Assembly: GCF_020520425.1 (NCBI RefSeq)
Contig: NC_079492.1
Coordinates: 139,008,361 to 139,072,360, forward strand
Direction: 5' to 3'
Origin: Spinacia oleracea
Taxonomy: Eukaryota; Streptophyta; Magnoliopsida; Caryophyllales; Amaranthaceae
DNA: 64,000 nucleotides
A model generated the notes under the pieces. It had not been told where the DNA came from, did no database searches, and saw nothing but the letters and a program-made list of their open reading frames with translations. Below, in pieces: positions 12,309 through 24,325 of this stretch. The position numbers and the translations under genes were made by a program. How positions within the stretch are numbered: the stretch's first letter is position 1; each line of letters opens with the position of its first letter.

Positions 12309-12762
12309 AGAGCATGAGCAATGGTGAGGTTGTTCACAATTCTTTGTAGTTTATGCTTTGTATGGTAGGAAGAGCCTTTGAGCATGAACAATGATGAGGT
12401 TGTTCACAACCATGCATAAGGTTATCTCTCTATCATATCATTTTCCACATCACGTTCTATTATCTTGAATCATTATTATGAGTCACCTCTTTTATTGTTC
12501 TACAATAGTGAGGTTACTTGCTACTCTTAATGTGCAAAAAAGCCAAAATTATGTGACAAGTGTCACTTTTTGCTTGGATCATAAAAAATTCTGCTTGTTT
12601 TTCCATCATAGCAAGGCTTGTGGGCCAAGGTTGTCAGTGACTCGGCAGTCACTATAGCCCCATCCCATTGGCAAGCTAAGAGTCACCATCTATTCATCTA
12701 CAATGAATAGATGAGAGAGAGTGTTGTGAGTAACCACAAAATTACCAATGCTCATGCTCGTA
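12309..12762. mobile_element. Possible hAT-like MITE with an internal ~70-bp duplication
   Basis: The left end AGAGCATGAGCAATGGTGAG faces a right end whose reverse complement is ACGAGCATGAGCATTGGTAA. Just inside the left end the motif TTTGTAGTTTATGCTTT...AGAGCCT is duplicated (12285-12425). No clear target duplication was found, so boundaries are approximate. Confidence 0.35.
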
Positions 12763-13460
12763 GGATCATACTTGTCATCAGGGTGTGACTCGTAATTTCC
12801 TGACATCCAAAACGCCCATTTCATTGTATGCATTGTAAACCTTTTACATATATACCCATCCAAAGCGCCCATTTCTTTTTTTTCTTTTTTTTTTTTTTTT
12901 GACAGCTAAACAATCACAAACTATAACCCAAGACCTTTTCTCTCTTGCTGGGCAAGATTATGGGCCTAAAGCGCCCATTTCATTGTATGCATTGTAAACC
13001 TTTTACATATATACCCCTTTTGTTTCGAAGTAATGGCGAACTTTGACTTTTGACACTATTATAAATTTCAATTTGACTATCATTTGTGATTTATGCGTAA
13101 TAGAAAAATATAATCGCTTGTGGCTTTATTTGATTCGTCTCGATATATGTACTTTAGTTTTTATAATTTTTACGAATACAAAAATTACTGATGTTAATGT
13201 CCAAATATTTTGCAAGCGTGAAAAGGTAATAGTCTCCATTCTGGATTATCCTCTTCCTTCTCCATTCTGATTCTCACCCTTGATTCTGAGTTTATTATAG
13301 CCAATCTCTGCCTTGACATTTTGTATTTCACCCAAACACCTCGCGAGCTAGAGCTATCACAACACTGGATGGAGAGATGTGTGTCAAATGACGGATCATA
13401 AGTTGCTTCGTGGGGAAGGAGATCTCGTCCTTGTTCCACCCACTCTTGACAGACTGACAG

Positions 13461-14122
13461 TAGAGATGGCCAATGTGGCGGTTAGGGAATTGGGTGGGCA
13501 CGGGTAGGGAATAGTTGTCACACGACCCATCACAATTAATTTAGCGTGGGTTGAGCCGTTTATTGTGTCGGAAAAATGGACATAGTATATGATGGACGAT
13601 GGGTCATGGACTCGTGGTGGGTCGAGTGTGTTTGGTGGGTTCGACAGGTTTAGGTGCTTGGGGTGACTTTGATGGGTCAAGTGGATCTGGACGATTTCTT
13701 AAGCGTTAAAATTTATAAATTTTATATGACTTTAAATAGTAATTATTTTTTGTTTGTTGACATACTCGTATAAATGTGGTTAATGTTATTTAACCATAAA
13801 ATTAAAATTTATTAGCATTTAAGCATATAAAATAATTTAAATTAGGATGACGGTTATGTGGGTTGAGTTCGTGTGTTGGATGGATTGAGTTCTGTGTGTG
13901 TGTCTTGGGTGGGTCGGGTGTGCCCTAGTAGGTGGGTTGAGCCAATGGGGTGGGTCTAAAAGGGTTGTATTGAAAAAACTCATCCCACGATACATTCAAG
14001 AAAAATATCTGGATTGAGCGGGTTATGTCATGGGTCATAACTAGGTCCGACCCATGTGACCCATTATGGACTGTGTTAGGATGTACTTTGTCATACTATA
14101 CCCGACCCACTAACCATCTCTA
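13461..14122. mobile_element. hAT-like MITE
   Basis: The ends TAGAGATGGCCAATG and (reverse-complemented right) TAGAGATGGTTAGTG are inverted copies. The 8-bp flanks ACTGACAG and TTTGACAG match at six positions, as expected for an old hAT duplication. The interior is full of GGGT/ACCC motifs (GACCCAT, GGGTCGGGT) that make it strongly self-complementary. No transposase is present. Confidence 0.55.
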
Positions 14123-14243
14123 TTTGACAGCAACACAATCATTCTCAAAACAATGTATCAATTTTCAATTCTTGTGTTTGTGCAGGAGTCTGCATAAGAC
14201 AAAAACATGTAATTAGCTAAATAGAAAAAATATTATAGATAAG

Positions 14244-14737
14244 TAAGGGATGGGCATGGGTTCAGAACCCGGTCCAGACCTGGTTGGACCCAGCCCATAT
14301 TTAAGTGTCTGGGTATAATTATTTGAGACCCAATTGATCTGGGGCGGATCTGGATCCATGTGTTTAAAAATGGGTGTGGATCTGGGTCCAATATTCTCAG
14401 ACCCAGACCCGGCCCAGATCCGTCCCATGGACCCGGTAAATTATTAGAAATAGTCTATTAGATACATGCATGCATTAGTATTTTGACACTAATTTGCGAA
14501 TTGTGATATTTTATGTATCGAATGTGGATATGTGATGGTAAATCGGTTAAATTAATGGCGCGGAGAATTTTCTAAGAAAAAAATGTTTAAAATAAACAAA
14601 TAACACTACACCCATTTTTAACCCGAGATCCATTGGATCTGGGTATGGGCCTGAAGTTTTCAAACCAATGGATCTGGGGAGGGTCTGGATCTAAATCTCA
14701 CCAGACCCAGTCCAGATCCGGCGCATGCTCATCCCTA
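14244..14737. mobile_element. hAT-like MITE
   Basis: The left end (T)AAGGGATGGGCATGG and the reverse complement of the right end TTAGGGATGAGCATGCG are inverted copies. A 7-bp direct repeat AGATAAG flanks it (14237-14243 and 14738-14744). The interior is rich in alternating GGATCTGG/CCAGATCC blocks. No coding capacity is visible. Confidence 0.65.
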
Positions 14738-15094
14738 AGATAAGCCCTTGGCAGATACCAAAACTTGTACCATTCAACCATCATTTAGGTTTTGTTTGTT
14801 TCATCAAAAAACAGTTTCAAAGTAAATGAATTTTCATGAAAAATAATTTTTCTGGGAAAACGTTATTGGAAAATACGGAGTAGTTTTCTTTGTTGGTTTT
14901 TTTACAAGCAAAATTATAAAGAAAAAGAACATAATAGTGGAAATGAAAAGAGAGAAAAATAGATTTAAGGATCATAGTGGAAAATGTGGCATTTCTTCTT
15001 TTCAAAATAAAGTTGGTTTTCCCCTAAATAAAATTGTTTTCACATTTGGGAGAAATGTTTTCCTCCCTTGGTAGTGTTCTTTTCACCTGAATTT

Positions 15095-15780
15095 CACTTA
15101 TCTTATATTATGTTATCTTATTTGCCCTGAACTTATCTTATTTTAGATTCTTATCGTATCTTATTTTATCTTATCTGAACTTATCTTATTTTAGACTCTT
15201 ATCTTATCTTATTTTATTTTATCTGAACTTATTGACACATATCTTATCTTATCTTATCTTATCTTATTTTATTGAAACTTAGAGCAAGATTAGCGTTAGT
15301 ATAAGCTAAGATTTTCACGTCATCTTTTTATTAATTCTTAATTAATCAAATTTTTTTTAAGACCCTTTCAGACTTACTTAATTTTTCCACTTCACCCCCT
15401 CGTACTCATTCAAGACTTCTCAAACTTATGAAAATAATAAAATAAAAAAGAATAAATAATAATAATTAAGATTAAATGTACTGTTTAAACGTCTTAAGAA
15501 GAGTCTTGGAATTTCAAGACTCTTGCTCAGATTTTTGTCATACTCTTCCACTTAAATGGTGGGAGGTCTTAAGTTAATACTCAATAAGACTATTGCTCAG
15601 ACTATTGTTCAGACTACCGCTAATCTTGCTCTTATAGAATGACCTTATGTAATATTTATCTTATCTTATTTTATATTATTTATCTTATCTTATTTTATCT
15701 TATTGACCCTGAATCTATTTTATCTTATCTTATCTTATCTGAACTTATTGACACTTATTTTATCTTATCTTATTAGACTT
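15095..15780 (+). repeat. Degenerate TTATC pentanucleotide array, interrupted by a MITE
   Basis: Runs of CTTATCTTAT-type repeats fill about 15095-15280 and 15655-15780 on both sides of the MITE at 15282-15631. The array was evidently one block before insertion. DNA on both sides (about 14790-15070 and 15790-15880) has facing GTTTGTTT/AAACAAAC ends and may be part of a larger decayed inverted-repeat element. Confidence 0.75.
15282..15631. mobile_element. Tourist-like (PIF/Harbinger) MITE
   Basis: The ends GAGCAAGATTAGCG and its reverse complement CGCTAATCTTGCTC are perfect 14-bp inverted repeats. They are flanked by TTA at 15279-15281 and 15632-15634, the typical Harbinger target duplication. 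Length is 350 bp with no coding region. Confidence 0.8.
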
Positions 15781-16512
15781 AAAATAAGTGAGAATAAGGT
15801 GAAGAAAACAGAGCTTTAGCCAAGCAAAGAAAATATTTTTCCAAAAGGTGCTATCCGCCAAAACAAACGAAGTATTAAGGTACGGAGTATTACGGTAACT
15901 ATCTGGAATACCACCATAACCGTATGACATACCACCACCACTTTATTCTCTATTCGATAATAGGACATTAATATACTGGAGAATTATCTATACTATTAGT
16001 CTATTACTAGTAACGTTACATTTTCTAATCGGATGGATTTGTGTTGGTAAATTCGGATCGTTTAAGCCCATTTTTCTGAAGAAGACTTGGGTTTGAAAAA
16101 CTTGAGGTGATACTTCATATTTGGATCATGAACAAATAAACTATGGGCCCTTTGAGACGCTGTTGCTGTTGGCGTGTTGCCTTGCTTTTAGACAAAACAT
16201 GAGACTACATACATGACTAATTGTTTCGATGCCTAGTTTGTTTGACCGATCTCTCTTCATTGGTAGTCTGCCATGAAGATTAGATCTTTATCTCAGTCGG
16301 TGGTTCATATCCACCGCTGTTGCCCCGTGTCAAACGTTTGTTAAGAAGCCTTAGTTTAGTTATTTTACTTTCTTTTTTAGTTTAGTTTGTTTTAGTTTCT
16401 TTTTATTTTTATGTATTTTGTTCTTATCTATTAGCTTTTCCCTGAGATAGGGAGTGGCTTTTAGATCATTTGGTCTTTCCCTGTGATAGGGAGACCTTAG
16501 AAAACGTGTACC

Positions 16513-16515
<3 letters not shown>

Positions 16516-16598
<83 letters not shown>
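16516..16598 (+). repeat. (TA)n microsatellite, 83 bp
   Basis: An uninterrupted alternating TA tract. It sits next to a GGTTAGGATCCGGTGAGAAG sequence that resembles the start of other plant transposon ends, but no partner end was located. Confidence 0.95.
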
Positions 16599-16600
<2 letters not shown>

Positions 16601-18543
16601 TTAGGATCCGGTGAGAAGTGCCTTTATAGAGAGAAACGTGAGAAGTAATTATATCCCTTAGATTAAATAATTCACGGTCAAGATCCTGTTTGAGTTTCCT
16701 TTTTAGTTTTCGCGTCATCCTCTTCTTTCTCCCAACTTTCAGTGAGTTCAACTGCTTGATTCCAATGGCGACGAGGATAGAAGTCCCACAGTTAATCGAA
16801 TTAATTAACTTCCCTCTCTCTCCTCCCACACTATTTCTCATTTACTCGTTTCTCCGCTCCATTTATCTCTCCTCATGAACCAGTCATCCATGTCTGCGAT
16901 TTATCACACTGTAACCGTCAACATTCCCACGAAACTCGATCAGTTCAATCTCTTAATTAACACAGCTCAAAATCAGTAGAGATAGAAATACCACGTATTA
17001 GGATTAATTTGGTGGATCGAGTTTTTAAATTAGATTAAATTAATTGAGGAAATATGATGTACATTAAGCGTGTATTGAGATACATCAGTAATATACTAGA
17101 GGTACATTAATGGTGTATTTGAGATACATCAGTAATATACTAGAGGTACATTAATAGTGTATTTGAGATACATCAATCAAAAAACATCAACAATGTGAAA
17201 GACATACATCGGTAATATACTAGAGGTACATCAATGATTATTAATAGTTTTTTCCTCAAAATTAACCATAACTGCATTTTAAGAACTAATTTTACTTCAC
17301 CTTTGTTCACCAAACTTTCTAATTTTTACTGAAGTTTACTATGTAATTCAATAAAAACCAGTAACTTCAAAAGCAAAAACACGAGAACTCGGTAAAAAAA
17401 GGTTTATCACTAAATATAAATGTAGTTCATCAAAAATCAAGTGAATGGAGCAAGGTCTTGGCCCACACTAGTTTAGTTCGATAGAATGCATGTCTGTAAA
17501 ACCCAATTGTGGCCCTTGTGTAATTTTCTTTAAAATATTGTCGAGGGGTTTGGTTGACATAAAAAAAATGACAAGAAATATAAAAATCTTAAAAAGCGAG
17601 ATAATATTGATTAGCTTGATTGGTAAAACAGGAACAATCACAATCTTTAAGAATAGAGAGATATGGTTGCCCCTCTTGAAATATCTAGATCCTCAATTTC
17701 TTATACACGGTAAAATTTCTTATTGGAAGTTCCATCTCCTAAATTCAACCTAAAATCATAAGAGAGAGATGGGGTCTTTTTTTTTACTAATGGAAAAAAT
17801 GAAAAATGATGAGTGAGAAAGTGGGTAGAGAGAGGGGAATGGTGATTTTTTTTACACAAGGTTAACGATAGTCTAAGGGAAAAATAGGAAATTGTCTCTA
17901 TGGTACCATGAAATATGGATAAATTGTAAGAAAATGACCTTAAATTTTAATAATATCTACGAGATACCCTAAGGGGAAAAAAAACCTAATTTCCCAATAC
18001 ATTTTACAGTTTTTACTTTGTACACTTATTTTGTTTTCATTAAATTTATGACCCCATTTTTTGGATTATCTTCTAAGTTGAATGGATCCTTGATCGGAAA
18101 GGGAAAAGTCGATTGGGCCCCAGTAATAGTATTTCAATTACTAATAGGGAATCTTGAACTTTAAATGCATGGGCCAGGGTGGTGAATAAAAACGAAGTAG
18201 TACTAATCAGATTATATAATTACAAAGGCTTTACTTGGGCCGGCGATGGGGCCGCAATCAACGTCAAAAGCCAAGGCGTTTACTCGTTTACTATCGTGCT
18301 CCTGCGCTCTAGACAATCAAAATCTTTCACGACACGGTCAAATTTAAAAGGAAGCTTAAAATCGAGCTACATGTTTTTTGCTTTAAATATTCTTTTTTAT
18401 TTCCAAAATATAAATCTTACAAAAGATAACGCGCTAGTGTCGCGAAATTGTAGGGCGTCACTTGTTGATTCAATTTTTGTGCAATTGTCAAAACTGCCCT
18501 CTATAATATCCGAAGTGTTAGAATACAACCTTTCTTTATTTAA
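16599..18543. other. Intergenic, AT-rich, with one tandem repeat
   Basis: No convincing gene. Reading frames at 17490-17753 and 18179-18592 have no recognisable domain. A tandem repeat occupies about 17055-17236. The end of the region carries the target duplication of the Mutator-type element that starts at 18544. Confidence 0.45.
17055..17236 (+). repeat. Tandem repeat with ~50-70 bp unit
   Basis: The motif GATACATCAGTAATATACTA followed by GAGGTACATTAATG-type sequence occurs three times, with a partial fourth copy at the left. The copies differ by small substitutions and spacing changes. Confidence 0.8.
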
Positions 18544-18656
18544 GGATTTTTTGTCATTTAATACCTTAAAAAAACTAGTTTTTGTAATTTAACACCTTAC
18601 TTATTTTTTATTGTTTTTAAACACCTTAAAAAACAAAAAAAATATAGAAATCAACA

Positions 18657-19963
18657 TGTTGACCCTAAAGTTTTGATGATGACAAAGCAAACTCCTGACA
18701 ATTGGTTAAGTTATGTTGCATAATAGGTTCCGAGATCCTTAGAGGGATAATGCTAAGTTAAGGAGATCCTGAGTTGGATAAACTAAGCAACGTGGAATAT
18801 AAGCAAGTAATTGATCCATGTCAGACACTACATTGAAGAAATAATCATTAAGCAAGGCGAGATCCTTAGGCGAGTTCCTAAGGCGAGATCCTCATATATT
18901 ATGTGGATCCTCGATGTTCCAGAGAAGGAACAAATTGGGAAGTCTTCGAGTGAAGCTTCTAAAGGTGCAACATGAAGACTACAACATATGAGTTTATGTT
19001 TAGGATTTATGTAAGTATTTAATATTGTTTATGCGTAATTTGGAACGAAAGGAACCTAAGTATTTTGGTACGTTTTAAATGAAATATGTTAACTGTAATT
19101 ATAAAAGAGTTTTAACTTGGAAAATCTTTTTAATAAATAAAATGAATTTAATTAATAAATGAAACATAGGATTCTGATTTATTATCCTTGTTTCTCAAGT
19201 AAAAGATTTTCCATGTTCCTTGAAACTCTCCCCACGTATTTCTGTTTAACGTACATTTAGTGTTTTGATTTGGTCTCCCTTGTTTCTCTCCAACTATGCC
19301 CATGTTACTGAGCAGTAACTGTTAGTGGGTAGTTGAGGAGAACATGGGTACCCAACCCTAAGTAAAACTCTCCTATAAAAGGAGAAGAGTTTTGGCTTTT
19401 CAAAACACAACTGATTTCTACAAAATCTATCTTAAAGAGCTTAAACGTTTTAAAAGAATCAGTTGGCAAAATAGAGTGTTCCTTGAGTTCCTTATTACTA
19501 TAAGCTTTATTACGTAATAGAATCTATCTATCATATTGTATTTTGGGTTTAAGGATTGAGTGATCCTTGAGTGACTTAGAGTTAAGTCAAAGAGAGAAAG
19601 AGCGACTAAGAGTTTAGTCAAAGAGAGAAACAGTGACTTAGAGTTAAGTCAAAGAGAAAAGGAGCGACTTAGAGTTAAGTCAGAGAGAGAAAGAGTAGCA
19701 CAGTAATCGAAGGGGATTGCTGTGGGGAACTCGTGTTCGAGAGGAACTCGAGTTAAAGAGTGTATTTGTAATAGAGTTATTGCATTAATACAAAAGAGTA
19801 GTGAGGTTCTTCTTGATTAGGGTCAAGAAGGTTCCTCCGTTTTATATCTTTCTTCGCTCATTGTTCTCAGTCTCTTTATTGTTTAAATTCCGCAAGAAAC
19901 TTACTCAAGTTCCCAAGAAACAATTCACCCCCCCTCTTGTCAAGTGTTCCTACTGAACTATCA
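18657..19963 (+). repeat. 5' LTR of the Sirevirus-like element
   Basis: 1,307 bp, TGTTGACCC...ACTATCA, with TATAAAA at 19374-19380 inside a CTCCTATAAAAGGAG palindrome as the likely promoter. A run of repeats based on GACTTAGAGTTAAGTCAAAG lies at about 19570-19690. The short minus-strand frame at 19427-19621 is present identically in the other LTR and is not a gene. Confidence 0.95.
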
Positions 19964-19964
19964 G

Positions 19965-19977
19965 TTGGTATCAGAGC
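19965..19977 (+). other. Primer-binding site (initiator tRNA-Met type) of the Sirevirus-like element
   Basis: TTGGTATCAGAGC begins two bases after the 5' LTR end, the standard copia primer-binding site complementary to the 3' end of initiator tRNA-Met. Confidence 0.85.
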
Positions 19978-20029
19978 AGGATCTCACAAAAATACAGGAA
20001 ACCCTGTTGAGAAAAAGTTCCTGGAAAGT

Positions 20030-21150
20030 ATGAACGCTTACGAGAAACTCGAGGAAGGTTATTCCACTCAAAGACCTCCAATGTTCAACGGGAAATTCTA
20101 CACCTACTGGAAGAACAGGATGGAGATCTATATCAAGGCAGAGAACTATCAAGTCTGGCGAGTCATAGAAGTCGGTGATTTCAAGGTAACAATGACCAAT
20201 GCTCAAAATGAGGTAGTTCCTAAACCCATGTCTGAATTTACTAAGGAAGATTTTGAGAAATTAGAAATCAATGCAATGGCTGTGAAAATCTTGCATTGCG
20301 GCCTTGGACCTCACGAACATAACAGAGTTATGGGGTGCAAGAGCGCAAAGCAAATCTGGGATCTCCTTCAAATAACTCATGAGGGAACTAATGAGGTCAA
20401 ACGTTCTAAAATTGATTTATTAATGTCTAAGTATGAACGTTTTGAAATGCAACCAAGAGAAACAATCCAGGAAATGTTTACTCGTTTCACTAACATTACT
20501 AATGAGCTAGTTTCTCTTGGAAGAATTATTCCCTCTGATGAACAGGTTAGGAAGATCCTAAGGAGCATGCCACAGGATGATAGATGGAGAACCAAGGTCA
20601 CTGCATTGTTTGAAACAAAGGACTTCACCAAATTCAACATTGAACAATTGGCGGGATCCTTGATGACTCATGAATTACATCTAGGAGCAGCTGTTCCTGA
20701 GAACCGAGGCCTTGCTCTCAAGGCTGAGGAACAGGAGGACTCATAACCTGATGAAGATGAGGTTGCTACGTTGGTCAGAAGAATGAAAAGATTTTACAGG
20801 AACTCTAAACCTGGAAATCTAAGAGGAAGGAACTCAATGAGAAAACCAAGCGGTTCCAAGTCTGACCAAGGATGTTTCAAGTGCGGTGATTCTGACCATC
20901 AAATCAAATACTGCCCTCAGTGGGAAATGAAAAAGGGAAAGGCAAGGGAAAGGATCAATATAAGGAAAGATTCAACAAATCCACCTTTGCCAAGCCCAAC
21001 TTCAAGAAGGCAATGATCGAAGCTTGGGAAGAAGCCACTGACTCGGAAGAAGATGAGGATCAACCAGAAGAAACAGCAAACCTTTGTCTTATGGCAAAGA
21101 TCGATGAATCAACACAAGATCCATCAAGTGAAGTAAGTTCCTCAACTCTT
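20030..21150 (+). pseudogene. Sirevirus-like gag with one internal stop and one frameshift
   Basis: The start is the ATG at 20030 (MNAYEKLEEGYSTQRPPMF). The frame runs as a UBN2-type gag: YWKNRMEIYIKAENYQVW, then a long helical region, to a single TAA at 20744-20746. The same frame then continues to a zinc knuckle CFKCGDSDHQIKYC (C-x2-C-x4-H-x4-C) at about 20874-20915. Shortly after, between about 20920 and 20950, a frameshift moves the typical acidic C-terminus (FKKAMIEAWEEATDSEEDED, ANLCLMA) into another frame. Gag packages the RNA in the virus-like particle. One stop plus one indel in an otherwise clean frame is little decay, consistent with a young copy or with a defective lineage carried by helpers. 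Confidence 0.85.
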
Positions 21151-22359
21151 CAATCTCTGTCTGTAAATAAATTAGTGGAATTATTGATAGAAACTCTAGA
21201 CATTTTTAAAAAGCTTATCGTAATAAAGGCTCAAAGTGACAAGGCAATGGAACTTAGCAAAGAACACACAACCTGCCTCGATAATGTTAAATCTGATGTA
21301 CATGGTAGGTTCTTTCAGTTGCCTGACAGGAACACCTCTCTTAAAGACTCTTTTAAAAGTGTTGAAAATGTACATATTATGCTTGATGAAACTAATGAAG
21401 TTCAGGAACAGAAGGATTTCGAAAATGGTTTGATTCACTTCACAGATAACAATGAGGAAACTTCTCCAGCTAGACAACATAAAGAGACAGTTGAATCAGG
21501 AGTTCAAGAAATCAAAGTGAATCAGGGAGTTCCTACTCAAGAGGAACAAGATCTTAGAGTTCATGATCCAGAAGTTCCTGTTCCTGAGGATCACCCTATT
21601 ATTCAACAGGAACAAGGAACTCGAGGATCTCAAGGAACTCAAGAAACAGAAGTAACTGAGGAAAGTTTGAATATTCATGTGGCTCAATCTCAACCTAAGC
21701 CATGGAAACATCAGAGTTCCTCTCCAATGGATCTGATCGTCAGCGACATTGAAAGAGGAATTGTGACAAGATCTGAACTCAGGAACTTTTGTACTTTCCA
21801 TGCGTTCCTCTCCATAATCAAGCCAAATAACCAGAAGGGGATAGAACTCAAATGGATGTACAGGATCAAGCTTGATAAATGTGGAACAATGGTCAGGAAC
21901 AGAGCAAGGTTAGTTGTTAAAGGCTACAATCAACAGAAAGGTACTAATTTCGAAGAAACTTTTGTTCCTGTTGTTAGATTAGAAACTATAAAAACTTTAA
22001 TTGTTTTTGCAGCCTTTACAGAAATTAAGTTGTACCACATGGACGTCAAACGTGTCTCCATAAATGAATTTTTTAAAAAGGACGTCTGTGTGGAACAACC
22101 TCCCCATTATAAAAATCATGAATTTTCAAATCACATCTATAAGCCTGACAAAGCTCTCCATGGGTTAAAGCAAGTTACAAGATCGTGGTGCGAAATATTA
22201 TCTAAAATCCTTCTGAAAAATGATTTTAAACGAAGCAGATATGACAAAACTTTATTCTTAAAATCAAAAGGAACTGACTCACTAGTTGTACAATTTTACG
22301 TTGATAATATACTGTTTGGTACAACTAATGAAAATTTGTGCAAGGAACATGCAAAGTAA
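21150..22359 (+). pseudogene. Gag tail fused to a truncated copia reverse transcriptase
   Basis: The frame that carries the gag C-terminus stays open through a Glu/Gln/Thr-rich segment (about 21480-21700). It enters the N-terminal half of reverse transcriptase without any protease or integrase: WMYRIKLDKCGTMVRNRARL at 21853, GTNFEETFVPVVRLETIKT, HMDVKRV with the first catalytic Asp, LHGLKQVTRSWCEIL, and FYVDNILFG at about 22297. The catalytic YVDD is YVDN here, so one metal-binding Asp is lost. The frame stops at 22357-22359 before the thumb and RNase H. A deletion from the end of gag into pol explains the fusion. Confidence 0.88.
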
Positions 22360-24325
22360 ACAAGCAGAAAGAAGCACGGGAAAATGAGATTGGACCTCGG
22401 GATGATCAAGCTGAGATAAGTAAGCAGGAAAGTTCCTCACAAGGTATTACTTTTATAGATTTATGCATAACTACTATATACCATTATAAATACATGTGCG
22501 TGAAGCATAACTGAAGTTTACCATTGTTAAGGAACAACTAAAAGTTTAAAATTAAAATATGTATTTAATTAGTCAAGCAATATGAGATACGTAATTAAAA
22601 CAGTTCCACTAAAATAGGAGGATCATGGATATATTCTTTTTGTTACAATTTTCTTCCATCTTTTATTTTTTCCACAAATTATTTTTATTATTTTTATTTC
22701 TTTTTATATATCCATATTTTTATTTATTTTTTTTCATTGAATTTTATTTTTTTCAAAATTAAAAGCTAATGGATCACACCTATGGATCTCTCATACCCAA
22801 TTCCACCACCAAATTCAAATTTCACCAATTCAAACAAAAGAAACCCTAAAAATTAAAAATCCCCAAATTCAAACCCTAGCCATGAAAAAATTCCCAAATT
22901 GAAAACCACCACCACCATCACCGGCGGCCGGACCCAACAGGCCACGACCACCGGCGACCTCGGCTCGGCGACCGGACTCAACCCGGCCAACCGACCGAGC
23001 CCAGCCACTAGCCTCGAGCCCAGCCGCGAACCACCTCTCTTTCGCCCTTACTCCCAGCCACGACCCACCACCTCTTACCTCCACAAGAAACAGCGGCGGT
23101 GGCTCCTAATCACCGCCCTCCCAGCCGTCCGACACCGCCGTCATCGCCGAACCTCACACCCCCACTTTCGACACACAACCACCCAAAACCCTCCACCAAA
23201 ACCCGTCCACGACCACAACAACTTCTACCCTACCTACTGTTCTGGTCGCTGAGGATGAAAACGGGGCACACCACCGACCCGCGAAGAGAGCGGCGGTCGG
23301 GTGGTGAGATTATTGCAAAACCGAAAAAAAAAATAATAAAAAAAAAAAAAAAAAAAAAATACGGATTGTTCTAAGGGGGAAATTACCTCGGTCCGTGTTC
23401 CTTCGGTTGTTGATGCAAATATGGTGACGAGGTTTACAATTAATATTGAGGATTTATGGTTTATGTATTATTTTTAAAGGGATGCCGTTGTTATACCGGA
23501 AAAAAAAAAAAAAAAAAAAAAAAAAAATAGAAGAAGAAAAAAAAAAGAGTATGACAGGGTTCACAAAGTGGTTCCAAGGTGAAATATTCTCTGTTGTTTG
23601 TTGATATATCTTATGCTAATGAGAATAATGATGAAAAAGTGGGAGAATTAAAAGGCAGCAATAGAAATCGAGACAGGGTGTGGATCGATATGAAGTTGAG
23701 AAAGGACCAACCTAAACTTGCTACATACCCAAGCCATCTTTCCTGATCCTATCCATTTGTGTTACATTACGCTTTTGATTTTTTTTGGAACTTTTTATTT
23801 TATTTTTTTATTTTTTTTTGTATGTAACCATCTGTTGGGAAACATACAATTTCTCTTCCTTTATTTCTGTGGAACTCCTAAAAGATCGTATCTCTAAAAA
23901 CTTGGCTTGTTAATTATTATGTTTTATATTCGAATTTAGTACGTTGGAACTTAACTTTGAGGCTAACTTAGTTTGCCAACTGTTGATCGGAGGGCGCTAT
24001 AATCGGTATATATTAGTATTGTGTATTTCTACTTTTTGTTAATGCCAACAGGGGGAAATGAATGCAAACTTAACTTAAATTGATCACTTGAGTCCGTCTC
24101 ACTACTCTCTTCTCGATGTAAGTTTATAAAATTTTATTTCTCGTTCTTAATTTTATTTTCGTTTATTAAAATTAATTTCAATTTTCCTTAATTTCATTTA
24201 GGAAATTTAGATTAATTTTTATAAAAATACTTTATTTAATTTATTGCTTTATATTTATGCTAATTGATTATTATTGCATTTAGTGAAAGTTTGCTTATGT
24301 TGTCATCACCAAAAAGGGGGAATAT
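22360..24325 (+). other. Non-pol interior of the Sirevirus-like element with GC-rich and poly-A segments
   Basis: Between the RT remnant and the polypurine tract lie about 1.97 kb with no retroviral domain. A segment from about 22750 to 23360 has UTR-like CCCTAAAAATTAAAAATCCCC, then a GC-rich stretch full of ACC/CGG codons, then a run of A. A second poly-A lies at 23500-23527. The GC-rich part is open in two frames and on the other strand, a sign of composition rather than coding. It may be captured host or retro-inserted sequence. The final 270 bp carry the polypurine tracts. Confidence 0.5.

Larger units (their letters stand above)
10534..13440. other. Intergenic region, mostly unassigned, with small tandem duplications
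   Basis: The first few hundred bases are the T-rich 3' UTR zone of the S27a gene. Beyond it I see no intact gene. A 50-codon exon-like stretch lies on the minus strand at 11302-11451 and a second protein-like minus-strand stretch at about 11990-12175. Tandem duplications occur at 11514-11609 and 12285-12425, and the sequence at 12812-12855 recurs at 12969-13015. Confidence 0.4.

Noticed and set aside
17055-17236. Considered as a CRISPR-like array
   Set aside because: Only three to four imperfect units with similar rather than unique spacers, in a plant nuclear context; a simple tandem repeat explains it.
17490-17753. 87-codon frame in AT-rich DNA
   Set aside because: Low-complexity composition rich in Ile/Lys, no domain, no neighbouring exon.
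18179-18592. 137-codon frame
   Set aside because: Its 3' part runs into the inverted terminal repeat of the Mutator-type element, so it is fortuitous.
19427-19621. 64-codon minus-strand frame, identical at 25096-25290
   Set aside because: Both copies are inside the two LTRs of the same retroelement.
22899-23252. 117-codon Thr/Pro-rich frame and overlapping frames on both strands
   Set aside because: GC-rich low-complexity sequence is open in several frames at once, which reflects composition rather than a gene.
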